Shown here: piece after piece, positions 57,550 through 64,000 of the stretch
Layout of the letters: the number at the start of each line of letters is the position of its first letter
Position numbering within the stretch: position 1 is the first letter of the stretch
DNA from: Haliotis asinina
Taxonomy: Eukaryota; Mollusca; Gastropoda; Lepetellida; Haliotidae
NCBI RefSeq assembly: GCF_037392515.1
Contig: NC_090283.1
Coordinates: forward strand, 23,898,749-23,962,748
Reading direction: 5' to 3'
DNA: 64,000 nt
Notes under the pieces: model-generated
Told to the model about the DNA's origin: nothing
Databases searched by the model: none
What the model saw: the letters and a program-made list of their open reading frames with translations, nothing else
Position numbers and translations under genes: made by a program

Positions 57550-60500
57550 CTACGTCGGTATCAGCTCCTGTGGCAAATCAAAATAAACTTTAGCTGCTTC
57601 GGAATGATTTCGGACAAACTGCATATCTTCTAGTTCAACAGCATCCTCATTGGGGAAGGGGGTCCAGATTGTTAGGGAATAGCCACGTGACTGACGTAAG
57701 AGCCAAACAAGGTTATCCCATGACTTCCGCACAAGAGAGGCTCGAACGGGGAACGTAACTGGCTGACGCAACAAAATGGCGTGTCTATTCATTGTCTGCA
57801 CCATAGGTAACGAATAACCCACGTTATCGCCAGTTCTGAGCCATTCTGTCGTCCAACCAAGTGAAAGCGTCACTTCCGGGAAAATGGAGTTTATTTTCGA
57901 GAGAAAAACACTCGCGTTCAGTCCTGTCTTGTCAGTATTTGGGCCTGTCAAGATGTCAGCGTTTATCCAAAGAGGTGCTGTGATTCCACCATCACTACTA
58001 ATCTCACTTACAAGTCTCAGTGATGGTTCCACTGATTCTAAGTCTTTAAAATCCAGCTTGATGCATTTACCGGAAGTCCCAGCCATACGTAGGAAGTCCT
58101 TGACATTCAGATCACTACGTACATCCGGTGGATGAGCCATGATTGGAATGGCGGTGTCATCCTTGGAGTCAGGGCTAACAAGTAGTACGTCACTTTCTAT
58201 AAACATCGCATCACCTGCAACAACAAAAGTACCAGTGTCCAGCCAATCAATATCCATTGGTTGTAAACTACACAGTCCTTCATTTGGATTAGAATACTGA
58301 ACGTTTGATAACGATAATCATCTATGTCGGAAAATTTAAACATATCACTAAAAATGTTCCCAAATATTAAGTCTGACTGGAAACTTTGCAAAATGTGCAT
58401 GAAGAGTAAAGAAAAACTGTCTTATCTTATTCTCAAAAAAATAATAACCTTAAAAACTGAAAGTTTTAACTCACTGAACTTGTATTCATCGAATCCCAAG
58501 ACTGATATATCCACATCTGAACACTCTTGGTGCCGTCGTACAAAAGAACCTTAGCGCCAAGGTAATTGTCGGTGTCATATCATAACACAGACTTACAATA
58601 GTTTTGGCGCTAAGCTTGTTTAGAACAAAGGTATCCACATCTATAATGCAAATCAAATTTCAATCTTCCCTCATCATTGCTACCTCATCCTAATACAGCG
58701 AGTGAGTGAGTGAGTTTGCTTCTGTGCCGTTTTTGTAGCAATATGACAACAATATTACGGCGGAGGACCAAAGAAATAACTTCACAAATTGTACTCTTGG
58801 TCTTGGGCGTGACGAGCGGACTCTTTAACCAGTAGGCTACCCCACCGCCCCTAAAGCTTGCGGAACATATTACATATTACTGCATTACGGATTAAAGCAA
58901 GTTGTTAAGGGTGTAATTTCACGAATGACAGAAAATGCTTCTCATGGCGCAAAACTTTCAAAGTATTTTCGTTTGGGTGAGTGAGTGAGTTTACGCCGCA
59001 CTCAGCAATATTCCAGCTATATGGCGGCGGTCTGTAAATAATCGAGTCTGGACCAGACAACCCAATGACTAACAACATCAGCATCGATCTGCGCAATTGG
59101 GAATCGATGACATGTGTCAACCACGTCAACGAGCCTGACCACCCAATCCCGTTAGTCGTCTACTTACGACAAGCATAGTCGTATTTTACGGCAAGCATGG
59201 GTTGCTGAAGGACTATTCTACCCCGGGACCATCACGGGTCACTTTCGTTTGGGGGCAAAATAGTTAACAAGTGTTTAAAGTGACTCGCAACTGAGAAATG
59301 TTGTCAACCATTCAACCATACTGATAACATTACCTTTCATCGTTTCCTTGAAATACTTCATATTTGTCACACGATGGGTCCACGTTATTTTCGCAGCATC
59401 TTGTAGCCCAAAATAATGCAGGGGACTTCCTGCCGTTACTGCGGCTTTCCGGAAGCGGTCCATATTCGCTTCCGGTATGTCAAAAAACACCCTCTCCTTC
59501 GGTAAGTCGTTCCGAACAAACAGAAGGTCAAACACTGACACCTCGGAGCAAAAGTAATTACTAGAAGAGTAAGTAATAATTAAAAATATGTCTTTGGACT
59601 GATTGAGTAGCCATCGGACCGGAAGCCATGACATTCTAATGACCGATGCACAGACTGTGATGAAGACGGGCTGTTTGAAATTACGAATCTGTTTCCATAA
59701 CGCCTCCACATACAGCTGGTGTACTGTGTTTGTGGCAGAGGAAGGAATATGTCCGACGCTGAAAGTAACAGCTGGGTACGTCGTTCGTATTTTGTAGAAG
59801 AATCTGTGAAAACAAAGGCATCTAAAGAAATTTTTTGAGGAAGTAATTCATTATGGAAACTTCTCCACGGAAGGAGCTGGATTGAGGGAGCCATACATTC
59901 TTAACTATGGGGACTCGCCTCTTTACGTGGCCTACATGAAGACTCGTACCCCTGTCGTGGCAAACCAATCAAATCGCGCGTAGTAAAACGCATTTCGAAG
60001 AATGAAAATGGCGGTACCGTCCAACTTTGAAACTTCGATAAACTATGCAAAACACAATTTAAACATAAACTTTCACATCTAAAGGATCTTCAACTTTCAG
60101 CACAGAAACATATTTACAGAATGGCCATATTGCTGTTTTGTCCACTGGCTGTAGGATATTCTAGGAGAAGCCATCTTTGGAAATTCTTTCCTTGTTACCT
60201 TTCTATCAAACGTATAAAAAAAGTCCTACCGCCCTCGTGACTTTTGAAAAAAACTGTGCCCGAGAAACATTTAATTGTTCTATGCAGCCTTATGCGTTTT
60301 GATTCTTCAAAGGCATTTAGAAGTTGGTGTAGTAATACAGGACACATGTTATGGATAGCAACTTCTTGAGTTTCATTTCACGACGTTTCGGGACTTATCC
60401 TAGCCCCCTCATCAGGTTGAGCTGAACTGAACAGTAAGGCTTAACTGTTAACTCTGAAACTAACAGTTAACAGTTAACTAAGAGTCAACAGTTAAGCCTT

Positions 60501-62609
60501 TCTGTTCAGCTCAGCTCAACATGAGTTAACAGTTAAGCCTTACTGTACTTATACGTTTTACTGTTTCAACAGATTGTTTGCGTGTTGTGTAACGCCGCAT
60601 TCAGCAATATTCCACGTTGGTCTTAGCAATCGGGTGTCGACCAGACAATCCAGTGATCTACATTATGAGCATCCATTCGATCACGTGTCAACGAAGAAAG
60701 ACTGACCACCCGGTCCCGTTAGTCGCCTCTTACGACAAAACTGAAGATCAGTTCTAACCCGGATCTTCACAGGTCCCAATGAACGTCAAACCTCGGCCAT
60801 ACACTCTCGATGAAGGCTTAGAGACGACCGACGTTCAAATTCAATATATCATTTTTTTTTAACTGTTTGTATAATTTATTACGATAATGTATAACGTAAT
60901 AAAAGACTAAAACAAACTGATCACAAACCAAAAACAAATACAATCAGACAAACGTGACTCCAGTCTAAGTAAACTTATCCTCAGTGCTTTTCGTTACACT
61001 CCACCACTGAGTCTAACAAAACCTTATGGGAGGTCGCACCAAGGTAACCTTTGAGACTGTGCAATCAGAACACAGCTTACCAAATCGCGAAAGTGCACAT
61101 TCGCACATCCCTTACGAACCTTTTATCTCGAAAAGGTTCGTAACTGAACGATTCCGAATGCTATTTAGCGTACGATCGGGTGATGCACACGGCGTACGTA
61201 CTGCCATGACAACGGTGAGTAAACAGTCGTTGAAAATAGTATTTTTGACAATATTGAAGGATGTTATGTTGCGGAAATATTAGCTAATGGTAACCATGTC
61301 AACAGAAACCCCAAAGCTTATATACTGCAGGTCAAATAACTGTGATATATGCTGATTTTTGTTTGTGGAGAGATCTGTGTTAATGACCTGAATATTTTGA
61401 AAGTCCCTCCGATCCCTAAATAGTAGCCGTTGTCTGATTGGTTAAATCTATTTAACCGACTCGCATTTGACTGGACTGTCATTGACTCCTCAAAGGTGAC
61501 CGACGCGACCTTCTACTAGGTTTTGTTAGACTCAGTGGTGTAGTGTAACGAAATACACTGAGACGAAGTTTACTTAGACTGAACGTGACTCACACATCAG
61601 CGAAAAGCGCGCCTTGCTCTTCAGCGTTGTCGAGTGCGACATCTCCGTGGACGATGACTGGGTAGTGAATGTTGTAATTGTTGTCATCAAGATGAAGCAG
61701 ACAGGTCTCCAGCACGCTCATGTTCTAAACAAGAACAATAAATAGTGCATTGTATATTAATTTCAATGTGTGTTTGCTTTTGGTCCACAACACAATCAGC
61801 TTTCAGATGAACCAGGGACTTGATTTTAGAACCTCTCTTCGCGCAAGGAAAGTCGTAAGTTAATGTTAATGTATGGCACTTTCGACTATCTTAGTGCTAA
61901 GAAAGTTTCGAAAAAATAGGCAGTGGACCAGAGTGAATATACTTTTACGGCGTTTGTAAATGATATTAAAGGATTATAACGCGAAATAAAAAATACACAG
62001 ACAGTAATAGTGATACTAATTACAATTCTCCGCTTACGTGGTGCTCATACCCAGGCACATTGCCTGCTCACGGCGCTACGTATCTTACTACGTATCTTAC
62101 TAACATACGCACGCACGTACGCACGTACGCACGCGATAACGAGCATCACTCTCGATCAAAGTTTAACTCCTTGTCATGACAATGATAAACATGAAATATA
62201 TAAAAATCTCCAAATGCGTTAAAAGACACCAGCTACACAATACTCTGACCAGTATAGAAAGAGTTTCATCAAGAAATGTTCAACAGAGTTCAGACATGCT
62301 GATTGTTCTAATTAGGATATTCCACACCAATGGGATAACCACTTTATGCCACGACATGGTGTGGGTTTGTCACCACTGGGTTTCAAATGGGTTAAACCAT
62401 GTGTGTACACTCACACTAGATTTGAAGCCTGCACTGTCTTCAACATTCAATAAGGTTCCACTGACATCGTTCATCGTAACAATCTGGTCAAGATCAACTC
62501 ACCTTGAAGTTCAGCTTCAGTCCAACGTCCTTGACCTTCCTGGCATGATGCATCCAAAGGTTGAGAGTCGTCTTACTGTCGATGTCCACAGCCATCATTC
62601 TGTTGGCTC
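57550..62609 (-). CDS. FAM151: FAM151/menorin-like protein with two DUF2181 domains, 3' part of gene
   Basis: Four exons on the minus strand join in frame: 62609-62503, 61724-61594, 59803-59334 and 58214-57550 (stop). All introns are GT-AG. Domain 1 is covered from ANRMMAVDIDSKTTLN and GLKLNFK, through NMSVLETCLLHL, HGDVALD and FFYKIRTTYPAVTFSVGH, to QPVFITVCASVIRMSW. Domain 2 starts with DAAKITWTHRVTN and, across the last junction, KETMKGDAMFIESDVLLV, PIMAHPPDVRSDLNVKDFL, CIKLDFKDLE, PLWINADILTGPN, VTLSLGWTTEW, QPVTFPVRASLVRKSW and KVYFDLP. FAM151/menorin proteins are secreted or membrane-linked and belong, to my knowledge, with phosphodiesterase-like TIM barrels; C. elegans menorin guides dendrite branching. 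Domain 1 has Asn where domain 2 has the Asp of LDFK, and HGDV for NADI, so it may be inactive. The 5' exons (signal peptide, first WxHxVN motif) were not found and may lie beyond base 64000. Confidence 0.88.
58694..58855 (-). mobile_element. SINE family 2 in a FAM151 intron
   Basis: agtgagtgagtgagtttgct ... ttgtactcttggtcttgggc gtgacgagcggactctttaa ccagtaggctaccccaccgc ccc (plus strand, i.e. reversed). Confidence 0.8.
58978..59242 (-). mobile_element. SINE family 1, full length, 11-bp target duplication
   Basis: tgagtgagtgagtttacgcc gcactcagcaatattccagc tatatggcggcggtctgtaa ... taccccgggaccatcacggg t. tttcgtttggg flanks it at 58967-58977 and 59243-59253. It lies in the last FAM151 intron, about 90 bp from the donor at 59333, in the same sense as the gene. 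Confidence 0.9.
59880..60299. other. FAM151 intron, nothing recognised
   Basis: Within the intron 59804-61593. No repeats seen in this part. Confidence 0.35.
60300..60560. mobile_element. Dispersed repeat with palindromic 3' extension
   Basis: gattcttcaaaggcatttag aagttggtgtagtaatacag gacacatgttatggatagca acttctt then cacgacgtttcgggacttat is the same family as 15989-16192. It continues into an imperfect palindrome made of repeated aacagttaac/cagttaagcc motifs (60430-60545). Confidence 0.55.
60585..60770 (-). mobile_element. SINE family 1 fragment in a FAM151 intron
   Basis: taacgccgcattcagcaata ttccac ... accagacaatccagtgatct ... accacccggtcccgttagtc gcctcttacgacaaaactga agatcagttctaacccggat cttcacaggt. 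Confidence 0.75.
60961..61581. mobile_element. Mutator-like foldback element, copy B (621 bp, 10-bp target duplication)
   Basis: Ends cagtctaagtaaacttat and gtttacttagactg, the same family as 37381 but in opposite orientation. aacgtgactc flanks it at 60951-60960 and 61582-61591. The right duplication overlaps the FAM151 splice donor whose GT is at 61593-61592, so positions +3 to +12 of that intron are the duplication itself. Confidence 0.85.
61835..61922. repeat. Foldback MITE relative
   Basis: ggaaagtcgtaagttaatgt taatgtatggcactttcgac tatcttagtgctaagaaagt ttcg matches the right three-quarters of the foldback at 17063-17165; the left arm is worn. Confidence 0.55.
62095..62140. repeat. Short acgc/cgta microsatellite
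   Basis: acatacgcacgcacgtacgc acgtacgcacgcg, preceded by two copies of tacgtatcttac. It lies in the FAM151 intron 61725-62502, which otherwise shows nothing recognised. Confidence 0.7.
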
Positions 62610-62627
62610 CTGGAAGGTGGCCATGTG

Positions 62628-62790
62628 TGAGCGAGTTTAGTTTTAAGCTGTTTTGGCAATATTTCCTCAATATCAGGGCGGGGGACACCAGACATGGGCT
62701 TCATACTTTGTACCTATGTGGGGAATCGAACGCGGGGATTTGATACCGCGACGAGTGAACGCCTGAACCACTAGGCTACCCAATCGCCCA
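62628..62790 (-). mobile_element. SINE family 2, full length, beside a FAM151 splice acceptor
   Basis: gtgagcgagtttagttttaa gctgttttggcaatatttcc ... cgggggacaccagacatggg ctt ... ggggaatcgaacgcggggat ... ctgaaccactaggctaccca. Its tail (actcgctcacac on the minus strand) stops about 18 bases before the acceptor AG at 62611-62610, so the SINE supplies most of the upstream intron sequence there. Confidence 0.85.
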
Positions 62791-62799
62791 ACGTGGCCT

Positions 62800-64000
62800 T
62801 GATCGTTGTCCGGGCCCCGTTTCTCAAAACGACCGTAGATTATCGTTACTCCCATACTAGTCTGTCGTACAGACCCTGAAGTATATATATCCAAGAAAGC
62901 CCACGCAAGTCTAGAAAATGTGGCAAGTCTAGCTTTCCATAGCTTCAGGATGAAGAAAGTATCAGGGCTCCATTTCATTATATTATTTTTTTTAACTATG
63001 AACGTTTCTTCTGTAAACTATGTTCATTTCAGAGACTAGTTGTTAGTCTACTCCCATACTTTATCATTGACCTAGGACTGTCGTTGGGCTATGATCGCTT
63101 TGGGGTTCGGGGCCTAGAACATTGACGCATTGTAAACGGAAATGAGTTTCTTTCAAATTAATCACAATAGGTGGTAATTCCCGAATGCGTGATTAATTCG
63201 TACACTGAATTAATATTTTCATCACGTTCGCGGACATTACGTTTTTATTACGTTCGTTCTCATTTTGTTCTTCTTGTCTCCAACAAATGAAGTCGCGTTT
63301 TCCCCGCGACAGCGGAAGGTGGATGAATTCCGTTTCCCGGTCATGTCATACCAAAATATATGAAAGGTGGAACCTGTTGTTACCGTGCCTTTGGAAAAAA
63401 AAACAAATGATTCTGTCAGTCGCCTCTTACGACAAGCAAAGGTTCCTGACACCAATTCTGACCTTCATAGGCCTTCTTCACAAACAAAGTGAGACCCAGA
63501 TAACCTTGGGCGTTCACCACGGGCGTTTCACCAACCTCACAGTGACAAGCCGACATACTGGAATATTAAATTAGCATTGAAAATGGTTCACAGACTCACT
63601 CAAATCTAAATCAACAGTAATATGTAACTTCAAATAAACATAACACTATTTGAACGAAAGCCGATGAATATCTACAAATCAAACCATTTCCCATTTCAAC
63701 AAATGACTCAGACAATGCTTCAGAATTTCTTCGAAATGCACCAATCAGCTTCTGATTTCGATGATAGTACGCATACGCTGATTGCTAGGGCTGTTATTTA
63801 CGCACCGACTATGCCGAGATCAGATGATGATGCGTGCTGCCATTTCATGTCAATTGGATCGTGAAGTCGGAAGAACTTGAGAAGGGGTGAGTGAATGCTT
63901 GGCTCGTCTTGTATCTTGACTTGCAGCAGTTCTGAAACAGTGGCGAAACACTCTCATGAAGTTCAAGGTAAAACGACATATTGTAACAACTGCCTTGACC
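62800..64000. other. Right edge: probable FAM151 5' intron, no exon found
   Basis: 62816-62890 and 63040-63115 carry scraps of the cgtagat/tcctacgac repeat also found at 1885. 63404-63472 is a SINE family 1 end. I looked for the first WxHxVN and MAHPP segments of FAM151 on the minus strand here and did not find them. Confidence 0.35.

Noticed and set aside
1-64000. Retroviral, LTR, Polinton or similar virus-like elements
   Set aside because: None recognised: no long direct terminal repeats, protease, integrase, capsid or envelope-like coding was seen; reverse transcriptase pieces are all of the non-LTR LINE type.

Overview
The window is invertebrate nuclear DNA, most likely from a gastropod of the abalone (Haliotis) type. 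The grounds are intron-split genes with metazoan homologs, AT-rich repeat-laden spacers, and more than twenty copies of two tRNA-SINE-like families ending in a CACTCACTCACT tail that I associate with abalone. The species call is inference from repeat style; no database was searched.

Four host genes are supported. (1) 3661-9277, minus: a complete three-exon gene for a type II membrane protein of the STELLO/DUF288 glycosyltransferase family, about 743 residues. (2) 30023-35435, plus: TAF9, the TFIID histone-fold subunit, five exons, 225 residues, complete. (3) 44315-46086, minus: the 3' exon of a Schlafen-like (AlbA-type) gene with a long Ser/Arg-rich middle and an unrecognised C-terminal domain; its 5' exons were not found. 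(4) 57550-62609, minus: the last four exons of a FAM151/menorin gene with two DUF2181 domains, whose 5' exons were not found and may lie beyond the right edge. A weak candidate first exon sits at 50927-51019. These genes share no pathway and are simply neighbours.

The rest is mostly transposon debris. 1-3.6 kb holds satellites and a foldback element. 9.3-30 kb is a gene desert with two oppositely deleted Tc1 copies, a mariner remnant, three or four LINE fragments, a piggyBac scrap, and two copies of a 1.27 kb THAP-bearing element with TTAA target sites (Kolobok-like); a third lies at 42.7 kb. Two nearly complete Tc1 elements (DD34E) lie at 41.2 and 48.5 kb. Two foldback elements with perfect 10-bp target duplications (Mutator-like) lie at 37.4 and 61.0 kb.

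The observations most worth checking are the Schlafen-like protein with its Ser/Arg-rich linker; the Mutator-like insertion whose target duplication forms part of a FAM151 splice donor; the Kolobok-like copy sitting in a MITE whose unfilled paralog is also in the window; and SINE pieces that have expanded into tandem arrays. No retrovirus, LTR element, Polinton, CRISPR array or rRNA/tRNA gene was recognised.
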